Source: Bifidobacteriaceae bacterium (GTDB lineage: Bacteria; Actinomycetota; Actinomycetes; Actinomycetales; WQXJ01). From it: a stretch of DNA of 14,323 bases. A model generated the notes under the pieces. That model was not told the origin of the DNA. It was given only the letters and a program-made list of their open reading frames with translations, and made no database searches. Every line of letters starts with the position of its first letter. Within the stretch, counting starts at the first letter, position 1. Positions 5,668-13,405 of the stretch are shown piece after piece. Made by a program: the position numbers and the translations under genes. Location: assembly GCA_031279575.1 (NCBI GenBank), contig JAITIG010000201.1:1-14323 (forward strand). The letters run 5' to 3'.

Positions 5668-6624
5668 TCAGGCGGCGGGCGGGACCTGGCCCTTGGCCAG
5701 GGCCAAGGCGACCTCGCGGGCGGTCGGGATGGACGGGCCGGCCCCAGGCCGGCTGAGCGAGATCGAGGCGGCCGCGGTGGCGGCCCGAGCCGCCTCGCCC
5801 AGGGTGGCCCGCTCGGCCAAGCGGGCCGCCAGCACCCCGACAAAGGTGTCGCCAGCCGCGGTGTGGTCGACCGGCTCGACCGGCAAGGCCTTGACCACTT
5901 CCGGCTCCTGGCCGGCCTGGGCCACCACCGAGCCCTTCCAGCCCTTGGTCATCACAACCGAGGGAACCAGGCGCTGGAGCGCCTGCAGCAGCGACCGGTC
6001 ATCCGAGGGGTACATCCCGAAGTGCCGCTTGGCCAGCTTCCGCGCCCCGCCCTGGCTGACCACCAGCACATCGGTGTTGGCCAGCAGCTCGGCCGGCAAC
6101 TCTGCGCTGGGCGCGGCGTTGAGGACAAAGATCGCCTTGGCCGCCTTGGCCGCCTCGGCGGCCGCGGCGACAGTCGGAACCGGGATCTCAAGCTGGGCCA
6201 GCACCACGCGAGCCGACGCGATGAGGGCGCGAGCGGCATCGTCCAACTCGACGCGGGCGTTGGCGCCGGCCACGACCGTGACAACGTTGGCGCCTTGCGG
6301 GTCGACCATCACGATCGCCAAGCCGGTGGGGCACTCGACTGTGCGCACGGCCGAGGCGTCGACGCCGGCCGCCCGCACAAAGCTCTCCAGCAGCGCGCCA
6401 TCTCCGTCCGCGCCCCAGGCTGTGACCAGGGCGGTCGCCACGCCGCCGGCCTTCGCGGCGGCCACCGCCTGGTTGGCGCCCTTGCCGCCGGGGAAGCGCT
6501 CCGACGCGCTGACGATGACCCGGTGGCCCGGATCGGGCCACTGCGGCACATGCACCTCGAGATCGACGTTGGCCGAGCCAACCACTACCACTTCGAATCC
6601 CTCGGACGGGGGGTTTTGCGCCAT
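5668..6624 (-). CDS. Ribokinase-like PfkB-family sugar kinase
   Basis: Probably phosphorylates ribose (or a related pentose or nucleoside) at the 5-hydroxyl with ATP, in the cytoplasm. From the ATG at 6624 it has 318 residues, the normal length. The substrate motif GSANVDL (16-22), the ribokinase-type GGKGAN signature with FPGGKGANQAVAAA (44-57), and the C-terminal PfkB signature DHTAAGDTF (253-261, catalytic Asp 259) are all present; VLAQLEIP and NAAPSAELPAELL also match ribokinases. Odd point: where the family has the PNExE/NxxE motif this protein has VVSQGGARKL (SQGG at 190-193), losing both Asn and Glu. I chose ATG 6624 over an upstream in-frame ATG at 6669 because AAGGA lies six bases before it. 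It is divergent from the glycerate kinase. The substrate is inferred, so no gene symbol is given. Confidence 0.9.
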   Translation of the reverse strand: MAQNPPSEGFEVVVVGSANVDLEVHVPQWPDPGHRVIVSASERFPGGKGANQAVAAAKAGGVATALVTAWGADGDGALLESFVRAAGVDASAVRTVECPTGLAIVMVDPQGANVVTVVAGANARVELDDAARALIASARVVLAQLEIPVPTVAAAAEAAKAAKAIFVLNAAPSAELPAELLANTDVLVVSQGGARKLAKRHFGMYPSDDRSLLQALQRLVPSVVMTKGWKGSVVAQAGQEPEVVKALPVEPVDHTAAGDTFVGVLAARLAERATLGEAARAATAAASISLSRPGAGPSIPTAREVALALAKGQVPPAA

Positions 6625-6630
6625 CAGCGT

Positions 6631-6635
6631 TCCTT
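6631..6635 (-). promoter_or_regulatory. Ribosome binding site that sets the ribokinase start
   Basis: AAGGA on the - strand, six bases before the ATG at 6624. The longer alternative start at 6669 would make this site part of the coding region and add 15 residues the family does not need. Confidence 0.6.
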
Positions 6636-6700
6636 CGGTCGATTTGCCTGGAGTCGGTTCGCGGGCCAAGCCGCGCCACCGCGGCGCCAGCGCGGCGGGG

Positions 6701-6725
6701 AGGCTTTTTCCGCCACGTTAAGCCT
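6701..6725. promoter_or_regulatory. Inverted repeat and weak -10 upstream of ribokinase
   Basis: AGGCTT (6701-6706) and AAGCCT (6720-6725) form an inverted repeat with a 13-base spacer. On the - strand TAACGT (6720-6715) within it fits the TAnnnT pattern of a -10, but no good -35 is found 16-18 bases upstream. It could be a sugar-responsive operator of the divergent region. This is weak evidence. Confidence 0.22.
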
Positions 6726-6763
6726 GCCACACCCCTCGCCCGCCAGGCGCCGCCAGTTGCCGG

Positions 6764-7107
6764 TTGCGCGATGCCGTCCGGCCGCCCGCGCCATCCGCCC
6801 GGGGCGCTGGGCCCAGCCGGGCCGGCCCGCCGGGCGAGTCCAACGCCTTGGACACCCACTGGAGCTGGCAAGAGGGCGCCGAGCGCTTGACCCGGCGGCC
6901 GCCGCAGATCCGGGACGGGGTCGCCGCCCGGCCCGCCCGCCCCGGCCTCGGCGCCGAGATCGGCTTGGCCCGCCTGGACGGCGCCCACAAGGTCTATCTT
7001 GAACATGGACTCGGCGCCGGCGGCGAGGCCGCCGCGATGCGGCGCTGGAGCGGGTGGCCGAGGCGGCGGCCGGGGCGCGCTCGGCCGCCGGGGAGGAGCC
7101 GGAATGA
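6764..7107 (+). pseudogene. Possible frameshifted remnant upstream of glycerate kinase
   Basis: Two stretches look coding but lie in different frames. In frame 2, from about TTG 6764 to 7040, the codons have GC-rich third positions and a normal residue mix (ESNALDTHWSWQEGAERL; LGAEIGLARLDGAHKVYLEH). From about 7036 frame 1 takes over with ALERVAEAAAGARSAAGEEPE and a TGA at 7105-7107 that overlaps the glycerate kinase ATG as ATGA. Frame 1 has an earlier stop near 7000, so one shift near 7030-7040 would join the parts into about 115 residues. I do not recognise the product. Chance coding character in GC-rich DNA is a real alternative. Confidence 0.25.
7092..7098 (+). promoter_or_regulatory. Ribosome binding site that sets the glycerate kinase start
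   Basis: GGAGGAG, five bases before the ATG at 7104. The frame is open further upstream to about 6999, but the conserved N-terminus begins exactly at this ATG. Confidence 0.75.
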
Positions 7108-8255
7108 AAGTGGTGGCCGCGCCGGACTCGTTCAAAGAGTCCATGACGGCAGCCGAGGCCGCCCGGGCGATGGCCCTGGGCGCGGCCCGGGCGCTGCCAG
7201 GCGCCGAGTGCGTCGAGATCCCGATGGCCGATGGCGGCGAGGGCACCGCCGAGGTCCTGGCCGCCGCGCTGGCGGCGAGGTGGGTCGAGGCGAGTGTGCC
7301 GGGTCCGCTGGGGCAGCCGGTGAGCGCGCGCTACGCCTTGGCCGGCGACGGTTTGGCCGTCATGGACGCCGCCTCCGCTATCGGCTTGGCGCTGGTCCCC
7401 GCCAGCCGGCGCGACCCGCTGGCGGCCAGCTCGCGCGGGCTGGGCGCCCTGATCCGCCACGCCCTCGACCAAGGCGCCAGGCGGTTTGTGATCGGGTTGG
7501 GCGGCTCGGCCACCAGCGATGGCGGCGCGGGCATGCTGGCGGAGCTGGGGGCCGTGGCGCTGGACGCGGCCGGCGCCCCCCTCGAGGCCGTCCCGGCCGC
7601 CTTGGGCCGCCTCGACCGGGTCGATCTGGCCGGACTGGACCCCCGCTTGGCCGAGGCGGACATCCAGGTCGCCCGCGACGTGGCCAACCCGCTCCTGGGG
7701 CCAAATGGGGCCGCCCGGGTCTTCGGCCCGCAAAAAGGCGCCAGCCCCGCCGCCATCGCCGTCATCGAGGCCGGCCTGGAACGCTGGGCCGGGCTGCTGG
7801 GCCGGCAGCGCGACGGCGCCCTCGACCTGGCCAGCCAGCCGGGCGCGGGCGCCGCGGGCGGGCTGGGCTTCGCCTTGGCGTGGCTGGGGGCGCGGCTGAT
7901 CCGGGGCGTCCGGTTGGTGGCCGAGGCGGTCCAGTTGTCGAGCCGCATGGCCGGCGCCGATTTGGTGCTGACCGGCGAGGGGTCGCTGGACGCCCAGACC
8001 ATGTCCGGCAAGGCGCCGCTCGGCGTGGCCGAGGCCGCCAATCGGCTCGGCGTGCCGGTGATCGCCTTCGCCGGCCGCCTCTCGGCCGACCCGGCGGCCC
8101 TGGCCCGGGCCGGCTTCGCCGCCGCCTTCCCAATCATCCCCGGGCCAATTGACCTGGCTGCCGCCCTGGCCGCCGGGGCCCAGAACTTGGAGCGGGCAGT
8201 CGAGTCCGCCCTGCGCGTCCTCGCCTTGGGCCAGGGGCGGGCGGCGGGCCGCTGA
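7104..8255 (+). CDS. Glycerate 2-kinase (GarK/GlxK family)
   Basis: Phosphorylates D-glycerate with ATP to 2-phosphoglycerate, linking glyoxylate, serine or sugar-acid breakdown to glycolysis, in the cytoplasm. The 383-residue product has normal family length and the diagnostic blocks: MKVVAAPDSFKESMTAAEAA at the N-terminus, MADGGEGT (41-48), GLGGSATSDGGAGMLAELG (131-149), DVANPLLGPNGAARVFGPQKGA (about 192-213, quoted as DVANPLLGP and FGPQKGA), PGAGAAGGLGFAL, and LTGEGSLDAQTMSGKAPLGVA in the C-terminal domain. The start is set by those residues and by GGAGGAG at 7092. It lies divergent from the ribokinase and is followed by a strong hairpin. Whether the product is 2- or 3-phosphoglycerate depends on the subfamily; the 2-phospho form is what this fold is known for. 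Confidence 0.95.
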   Translation: MKVVAAPDSFKESMTAAEAARAMALGAARALPGAECVEIPMADGGEGTAEVLAAALAARWVEASVPGPLGQPVSARYALAGDGLAVMDAASAIGLALVPASRRDPLAASSRGLGALIRHALDQGARRFVIGLGGSATSDGGAGMLAELGAVALDAAGAPLEAVPAALGRLDRVDLAGLDPRLAEADIQVARDVANPLLGPNGAARVFGPQKGASPAAIAVIEAGLERWAGLLGRQRDGALDLASQPGAGAAGGLGFALAWLGARLIRGVRLVAEAVQLSSRMAGADLVLTGEGSLDAQTMSGKAPLGVAEAANRLGVPVIAFAGRLSADPAALARAGFAAAFPIIPGPIDLAAALAAGAQNLERAVESALRVLALGQGRAAGR

Positions 8256-8263
8256 CCGCCCTC

Positions 8264-8290
8264 GCCCCGCCGCGCCGGGCGCCGCGGGGC
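8264..8290 (+). terminator. GC-rich hairpin after glycerate kinase
   Basis: GCCCCGC (8264-8270) pairs with GCGGGGC (8284-8290). A further GCGC/GCGC stem continues inside after one mismatch, giving about 11 pairs. It begins nine bases after the stop codon. There is no T run, but GC-rich terminators in actinobacteria often lack one. Confidence 0.5.
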
Positions 8291-8340
8291 CAGCGGCGGG
8301 TCGAGGTCCAACCTCGCCGCGGCGACCAGCGGCGGATCGA
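8290..8340. repeat. Pair of 15-bp direct repeats flanking a small inverted repeat
   Basis: CCAGCGGCGGGTCGA (8290-8304) recurs as CCAGCGGCGGATCGA (8326-8340), 14 of 15 bases alike and 36 bases apart. Between them CGAGGT-CCA-ACCTCG (8302-8316) is a perfect six-base inverted repeat. They sit about 40 bases upstream of the candidate promoter of the ABC importer and might bind a regulator. Confidence 0.45.
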
Positions 8341-8381
8341 AGCTTAACCGGGGGGAAACAGGTTTGTCGCAATGGGTGGGA

Positions 8382-8387
8382 TAAGGT
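8382..8387 (+). promoter_or_regulatory. Candidate -10 for the ABC importer operon
   Basis: TAAGGT fits the actinobacterial TAnnnT pattern, inside GGGATAAGGTG. No convincing -35 lies 16-18 bases upstream. The leader to the GTG at 8456 would be roughly 60 bases. The 200-base gap between the glycerate kinase hairpin and the lipoprotein gene is the natural place for a promoter. Confidence 0.38.
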
Positions 8388-8455
8388 GTTCGCAGCGGCG
8401 TTCCCAACGTCGGCAACGACGCCCACAGCACAATCCCCCCAGAAAGGCTGAAACT

Positions 8456-10216
8456 GTGAGACTTCGCACACCGTTAACCATTGGAATTGCTAGTGCTCTT
8501 GCCCTCGCCTTGGTCGCCTGCAGCGACAACGGCTCCACCACCACCGACCCGGGCGGCGGCACGGCCACCGGCGGCACCCTCAGGATTGTCGGCACCGACG
8601 ACATCGACCACCTCGACCCGACCATGGTGGGCTTGGTGGTGACCAACAACTTGTCCCGGGCCATCAGCCGGCAGCTGATCAGCTACAAGGCCTCCAATGA
8701 TGTCGCAGAGAACGTCCTGCCGCAGCCGGACCTGGCGGCCGAGCTGCCCGCGGTCTCCGAGGACGGCCTGACCTACACCTTCACCCTGCGGGACAACGCC
8801 AATTGGGACGCCCCGGACGGCCCCCGCGCCATCACCTCAACCGATGTGTCCAACGGCATCGAACGGGTCTGCAACCCGCTCGGCCCCTCGTTCACGTCAT
8901 CGTATTTCAATGTCATCAAGGGTTTCGCCGAGTTCTGCGAAGCCTATGACACCGACAACCCGACGGTCGAAAACGTGCGCCAGCACATCGAGGGCGACGC
9001 CGTCGAGGGCATCGCCACCCCGGACGACAAAACCGTTGTGTTCACCCTGGCCGAGCAGGCCTCCGACTTCATCTACATGCTGTCGCTGGCCAACGCCTCC
9101 CCCGTGCCCGCCGAGGCCCTGGCCTACGAGCCGGACAGCCCCGACTACCGCGCCAACTACGTCTCCTCCGGTCCCTACACGGTCGACGAATACGAGCCGG
9201 ACAAGCACCTTTACCTCAAACGCAACCCAGCTTGGGAGGCGGCCTCGGACCCGCTGCGGGCCGCCAACGCCGACCGCATCGAGATCACCTTCGGCGTCAC
9301 CCCCGACAGCGCCATCCAGCAAATCCAGTCCGATGACGCCGACGTCACCATGGGGATCGGCCTGACAGCGGCCCAGCTGGCGCCGCTGCGGGCGGCCGGG
9401 GATGAGAACATCTTGGCGGTCTCGCCCGGCAACACCTACTTCCTGTGGATCAACTCGCTGTCCGGCAACAACGGCGGCGCGCTGCAAAACAAGACCGCCC
9501 GCCAGGCTTTGCAGTACGCGGTCGACAAATCGGCCTTTGTCCAGCAGCTCGGCGGCGAGGACATGGCCGTGGCCGCCACCGGAATCTTCGGACCCACCGT
9601 GGTGGGGCACTCCGACAACGACCTGTACGCCACACCCAACTCGGCGGGCGACCCGGAGAAGGCCCAGTCGCTGCTGAGCCAGGCCGGGGTGGCGGACCTA
9701 ACCTTGAAACTGGCCTACCGCTCGGACAACGCGGTTGAGCCGGGCATCGCCCAAACCGTCCAGGAGAACATGGCCAAAGCCGGCATCACCGTTGAACTGG
9801 TGCCAGTCCCCGGCTCAGACTTCTACCCCAACTTCATGATGCAGCATGAGAACGGGCGCGAAGGCCTGTGGGACCTGGCGCTGTGCGGCTGGAGCCCGGA
9901 CTGGACCGGCGGCGCCGCCCGCTCGGTCTTCCAGCCCCAGTTCACCTATGACGGCAAGACCGAACAGGGCTACAACTACCTCGACTACAACAACCAGGCC
10001 GCCAACGACTTGGCGGCCCAGGCCCTGGCCGCCCCCAGCGTGGAGGAATCTGCCAACTTGTGGGCGCAAGTCTCCGACACCGTGATGGAAGACGCCATCG
10101 TGCTGCCGCTGTACTCCAAGACGCAGGTGCTGTACCACTCCAAGTCGGTCAGCAACTTCTTGGTCTTCGCGCTCGGCGAGGCGGGCGACTGGACCAACCT
10201 GGCCATCAACCGGTAA
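8456..10216 (+). CDS. Peptide-type ABC transporter substrate-binding lipoprotein
   Basis: Extracellular receptor that captures the substrate, probably a peptide, and delivers it to the membrane permeases. From GTG 8456 (AAAGG eight bases upstream) the product has 586 residues, typical of solute-binding family 5 (DppA/OppA). It starts with a lipoprotein signal peptide: two Arg, a hydrophobic core and the lipobox LVAC, with the lipidated Cys at about residue 22, followed by a Ser/Thr/Gly linker. Family features are GGTLRIVGTDDIDHLDP, LTYTFTLRDNANWDAPDGPRAI, the conserved SSGPYTVDEYEPDKHLYLKRNPAW region and LALCGWSPDW. The frame extends upstream to 8372, but only GTG 8456 gives a correct signal peptide. 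A strong hairpin follows the stop. Peptide, nickel or other oligomer specificity cannot be read from the sequence. Confidence 0.95.
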   Translation: MRLRTPLTIGIASALALALVACSDNGSTTTDPGGGTATGGTLRIVGTDDIDHLDPTMVGLVVTNNLSRAISRQLISYKASNDVAENVLPQPDLAAELPAVSEDGLTYTFTLRDNANWDAPDGPRAITSTDVSNGIERVCNPLGPSFTSSYFNVIKGFAEFCEAYDTDNPTVENVRQHIEGDAVEGIATPDDKTVVFTLAEQASDFIYMLSLANASPVPAEALAYEPDSPDYRANYVSSGPYTVDEYEPDKHLYLKRNPAWEAASDPLRAANADRIEITFGVTPDSAIQQIQSDDADVTMGIGLTAAQLAPLRAAGDENILAVSPGNTYFLWINSLSGNNGGALQNKTARQALQYAVDKSAFVQQLGGEDMAVAATGIFGPTVVGHSDNDLYATPNSAGDPEKAQSLLSQAGVADLTLKLAYRSDNAVEPGIAQTVQENMAKAGITVELVPVPGSDFYPNFMMQHENGREGLWDLALCGWSPDWTGGAARSVFQPQFTYDGKTEQGYNYLDYNNQAANDLAAQALAAPSVEESANLWAQVSDTVMEDAIVLPLYSKTQVLYHSKSVSNFLVFALGEAGDWTNLAINR

Positions 10217-10226
10217 CTGGTGACGC

Positions 10227-10262
10227 GGCGGGGCCGCCGCCGACCAACGCGACGGCCCCGCC
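10227..10262 (+). other. Perfect 10-bp hairpin between the binding protein and ATPase genes
   Basis: GGCGGGGCCG (10227-10236) pairs with CGGCCCCGCC (10253-10262) across a 16-base loop. There is no T run. Such hairpins after binding-protein genes commonly allow partial read-through or protect the upstream mRNA, so that the receptor is made in excess over the membrane parts. This role is inferred. Confidence 0.6.
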
Positions 10263-10292
10263 CCAGCCCCGCCGAAGCCGCATCCACCGCCA

Positions 10293-12203
10293 ATGGCCCT
10301 TCTAAGCGCGCAAGACGTTTACGTCAACCTGCCCACCGAGGACGGGGTGGTGCACGCTGTCCAAGGCGTCTCCTTCGACATCGAAGCCGGCGAGATCTTC
10401 GGCATCGTGGGGGAGTCCGGCTCCGGCAAGAGCGTGCTGACCCAGGCCATCACAGGTTTGATGCCCGGCTCGCAGATCGCCGGGCAAGTCCTGTTCGATG
10501 GCGCCGACCTGATCACCATGGCGCCGCGCCAGCTGCGCCAACTGCGCGGCAAACGCATCGGCATGGTGTTCCAGGACCCGCTGAGCAGCCTGCACCCGTA
10601 TTTCACCATTGGCTCCCAGATCACCGAGGTGATCAAGATCCACCAGCGCGGCGCCACCGGCTCCGCCGCCAAACGCCGGGCCATCGAGATGCTTGAGACC
10701 GTCGGCATCCCCGGCGCGGCCAAACGCTTCAACGACTACCCGCACCAGTTCTCCGGCGGCATGCGCCAACGGGTCATGATCGCGATGGCGCTGGTGCTGG
10801 GCCCCGACTTCATCATCGCCGACGAGCCGACCACCGCCCTGGATGTCACCATCCAAAAGCAGATCCTCACCCTGCTGTCCCAAATGCGCCACGATTTGGG
10901 CACCACCGTCATCATGATCTCCCACGACCTGGGGCTGTTGGCGTCCTTCGCCGACCGCGCCATGGTCATGTACGCCGGGCACCAGATGGAGACCGGGCCG
11001 ATCTCCTCGCTGTTCACCCGGCCCGCCCACCCCTACACGGCCGGGCTGCTGCGCTCTTCGCCCACCGCCGAGGAGACCAACGACCGGCTCGTCCCCATCC
11101 AAGGCAAGGCCCCCAGTCTGCTGGCCGTCCCCGCCGGGTGCGCCTTCGCCCCCCGCTGCGCCGACGCCGCGCCCGCCTGCTTCGCCGCCCGCCCGCCGCA
11201 GCGCGTTTACGACGATGCCGTGACCGTCAACTGCCTGCTCCAGCGCGACCCGGGTTTGCCTGAGCCGGTCCGCGAGGTCGACGCCTTCATCACCGCCATG
11301 CAGCGCGACGGCAGCCGCGTCCACGTGGTGGACCCCCGCCGGCACACTGTCAAAGAGCCGGTGGTCGATGTGGCCGACATGCGTTTGGCTTTCCGCCCGC
11401 GCTCGCGCCGCCCGGTCGAGGTGCTCAAAGGCATCAGCCTGCGCCTTGAGCAGGGCGACGCGCTTGGCCTGGTGGGCGAGTCCGGCTGCGGCAAGACCAC
11501 GCTGGCGCGGGCCATCGCCGGGCTGATCCCAGCCACCGCCGGCACGATTCGCTTCTTGGGGCGCGACATCGGGCAGCTCAACGCGGCCCAGTGGCGCCAG
11601 ATGCGCCAACACGTCCAAATGGTTTTCCAGGACCCTTACGGCTCGTTGAACCCCAGGCGGCGGGTGGGCGCGATCATCGGCGAACCGCTGCGCATCCAGC
11701 AGCACCAGCGCGGCGCGGCGCTCAAGAGCTCCGTCCAAGAGCTGATGGAGCTGGTTGGGTTGGACCCGGAGCACTACAACCGGTTCCCCTCCGAGTTCTC
11801 CGGCGGGCAGCGCCAGCGCATCGGCATTGCGCGGGCTTTGGCGCTGGACCCGCAGCTGGTGATCTTCGACGAGCCGGTCTCAGCCCTGGACGTGTCCATC
11901 CAGGCCCAGATCCTCAACCTGATCAAAGACCTGCGGGCCGCCTTCGGCTACACCTACCTGTTCATCTCCCACGACCTGGCGGTGGTGCGCCACGTCTGCG
12001 ACCGGATCGCCGTGATGGACGGCGGCGAGATCATCGAACTGGCCCCCACCGAGACCATCTTCGCCGCCCCGCAGGCTGATTTCACCAAGAAGCTGCTGGC
12101 CGCCTCGGTTTTCCCCCAACCCACCTCGGGCGCGGGCAGCCGCTTGCTGGTGGCCGAGCGGCCGGGCCCCGCCTTGCTGTCAGATTCTAAGGTGGCCCGG
12201 TGA
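10293..12203 (+). CDS. Fused two-domain ABC ATPase (DppD-DppF type)
   Basis: Both ATPase subunits of a peptide importer in one 636-residue polypeptide. Domain 1 has Walker A GESGSGKS (40-47), signature FSGGMRQR (153-160), Walker B FIIADEPT (173-180) and His 211. It ends in the OppD/DppD C-terminal region, with Cys at about 283, 289, 296 and 314; this spacing resembles the cysteine cluster reported to hold an Fe-S centre in some OppD/DppD proteins. Domain 2 has Walker A GESGCGKT (395-402), signature FSGGQRQR (502-509), Walker B LVIFDEPV (522-529) and His 560. All catalytic motifs are intact in both halves. No strong ribosome site precedes ATG 10293, although the conserved N-terminus supports it. 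It overlaps the next gene by four bases (GTGA). It drives import by hydrolysing ATP at the cytoplasmic membrane face. Confidence 0.95.
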   Translation: MALLSAQDVYVNLPTEDGVVHAVQGVSFDIEAGEIFGIVGESGSGKSVLTQAITGLMPGSQIAGQVLFDGADLITMAPRQLRQLRGKRIGMVFQDPLSSLHPYFTIGSQITEVIKIHQRGATGSAAKRRAIEMLETVGIPGAAKRFNDYPHQFSGGMRQRVMIAMALVLGPDFIIADEPTTALDVTIQKQILTLLSQMRHDLGTTVIMISHDLGLLASFADRAMVMYAGHQMETGPISSLFTRPAHPYTAGLLRSSPTAEETNDRLVPIQGKAPSLLAVPAGCAFAPRCADAAPACFAARPPQRVYDDAVTVNCLLQRDPGLPEPVREVDAFITAMQRDGSRVHVVDPRRHTVKEPVVDVADMRLAFRPRSRRPVEVLKGISLRLEQGDALGLVGESGCGKTTLARAIAGLIPATAGTIRFLGRDIGQLNAAQWRQMRQHVQMVFQDPYGSLNPRRRVGAIIGEPLRIQQHQRGAALKSSVQELMELVGLDPEHYNRFPSEFSGGQRQRIGIARALALDPQLVIFDEPVSALDVSIQAQILNLIKDLRAAFGYTYLFISHDLAVVRHVCDRIAVMDGGEIIELAPTETIFAAPQADFTKKLLAASVFPQPTSGAGSRLLVAERPGPALLSDSKVAR

Positions 12204-13397
12204 GCGCCCCCGCGCCGGGCCCCGGCGCCACCCCGGCGGCGGACCCGGCCGCCACCCCGGCCACCCCGGCTACCCCGGCGGCGGACCCGGCCGCCAGCCC
12301 GGCCAACCCGGCCAACCCGGCCACCCCGGCCACCCCGGCCAACCCGGCCAACCCGGCCAGCCCAGCCAACCCGGCCACCCCGGCCACCCCGGCCACCCCG
12401 GCCGAGCCGACCCTGGCCGCACCAGCGGCGGCGGCGGCGGACCTGGCCGAGCAGGCGGGGGTGGCGCAGCTGAACTCCTGGCAGCACATGTGGCGCCGCC
12501 TGCGGGCAGACCGGGCCTCGATGACGGCCATCGGGTTCATCGCCCTGGTGGCTTTGCTGGCCGCCGCCGCCCCGCTGCTGGCCCACCTCACCGGGCACGG
12601 CTTCTCCGAGCAGTTCCGCGACACCGGCATGACCCCGGACGGCCTGCCCGTCGCCCCCAGCTCCACCTTCTGGATGGGCACAGACCAACTCGGGCGGGAC
12701 GTGTTCATCCGGCTGGCCTACGGCGCCCAAGTCTCCTTGCTGGTGGGCGTGGTGGCCTCGCTGATCGCGGCCGTCATCGGCGTCGCCGTGGGGATGCTGG
12801 CGGGCTACTTTGGCGGCTGGCTTGACGCGGTGCTGAGCCGGCTGACCGACTTCGTCATGTCAATCCCCTTCCTGCTTTGCGCCCTGGCCCTGGTCTCGGT
12901 GTTCGGGGCCAGCGTGGCGCTGTGCCTATTCGTGGTGGTGTTCTTCTCCTGGGCGGTGACCGGCAGGGTGATCCGGGCCCAGGTGCGGGCCTTGAAGCAG
13001 CGGGAGTTCGTCGAGGCCTCGCGCTCGCTGGGCGCCTCGACTTTGTCGATGATTTTCAAGGACATCTTGCCCAATTTGACCGAATCGATCATCGTCTACA
13101 CCACCCAGATGATCCCCAGCGCCATCGTGTTCGAGGCCACTTTGTCATTCCTCGGCATGGGGATTGTCCCGCCCCAGCCCAGCTGGGGCGGAATGCTGGC
13201 GGACGCGGCCTCCAACTCCACCTACATGATCGCCCCCTGGCTGGTGTTCGCGCCCGGCTCGATGCTGCTGTTCACCACCTTGTCCTTCAACATCCTGGGG
13301 GACGGCCTGCGCGACGCCTTGGACCCGAAGGCCGGGCGCAGGCTGTCCTCCCGGCGGCGCGGGCAGCCCTCCGCGGCCGGCCAGCGGGGAGGGGCTG

Positions 13398-13405
<8 letters not shown>
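12200..13405 (+). CDS. ABC peptide permease, DppC/OppC-like, with Ala-Xaa-Pro repeat tail
   Basis: Membrane channel subunit of the importer. From GTG 12200 (AAGGTGG a few bases upstream; GTGA overlap with the ATPase gene) it has 401 residues against a usual 280-320. The extra length is N-terminal: residues 10-70 are mainly Ala-Thr/Asn/Ser-Pro triplets. After that come the OppC N-terminal segment (LNSWQHMWRRLRADRASMTAI), TM1, the typical FWMGTDQLGRDVFIRLAYGAQVSL region (quoted from FWMGTDQLGRD), further hydrophobic helices, and the EAA loop that contacts the ATPase (EFVEASRSLGASTLSMIFKD). The C-terminus has SFNILGDGLRDALDP, diagnostic of DppC/OppC. The stop overlaps the next gene. Confidence 0.94.
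12227..12409 (+). repeat. 9-bp repeat array encoding Ala-Xaa-Pro triplets
   Basis: About 180 bases of imperfect 9-bp units (CCGGCCACC, CCGGCCAAC, CCGGCCAGC) in the 5' part of the permease gene. All keep frame and encode residues 10-70 as mainly ATP, ANP or ASP tripeptides. A larger GCGGCGGACCCGGCCGCC block occurs twice near the beginning (about 12236 and 12278). Pro/Ala-rich sequence of this kind is expected to be extended and unstructured. Confidence 0.9.

Noticed and set aside
6670..6710. Hairpin followed by TTTTT (6705-6709) as a + strand terminator
   Set aside because: The seven-base stem at 6670-6696 is about nine bases from the T run, and no + strand gene lies upstream for it to terminate.
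5287..7002. Long + strand open frame (571 codons) covering the ribokinase region
   Set aside because: It is antisense to a clear PfkB kinase, rich in Arg/Pro/Gly, and crosses the terminator and the 62-bp duplication. It is a by-product of the high GC content.
6624..8471. Long - strand open frame (615 codons) opposite the glycerate kinase
   Set aside because: The + strand frame matches glycerate kinase over its whole length; the antisense translation has no domain and is low-complexity.
10302..11774. Long - strand open frame (490 codons) opposite the ABC ATPase
   Set aside because: It mirrors a gene with intact Walker and signature motifs on the + strand; the Gly/Asp/His-rich translation is typical of antisense shadows.
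12227..12409. Origin iterons or a mobile-element repeat
   Set aside because: The 9-bp units keep frame inside a permease gene and have no inverted ends, transposase or replication gene nearby.
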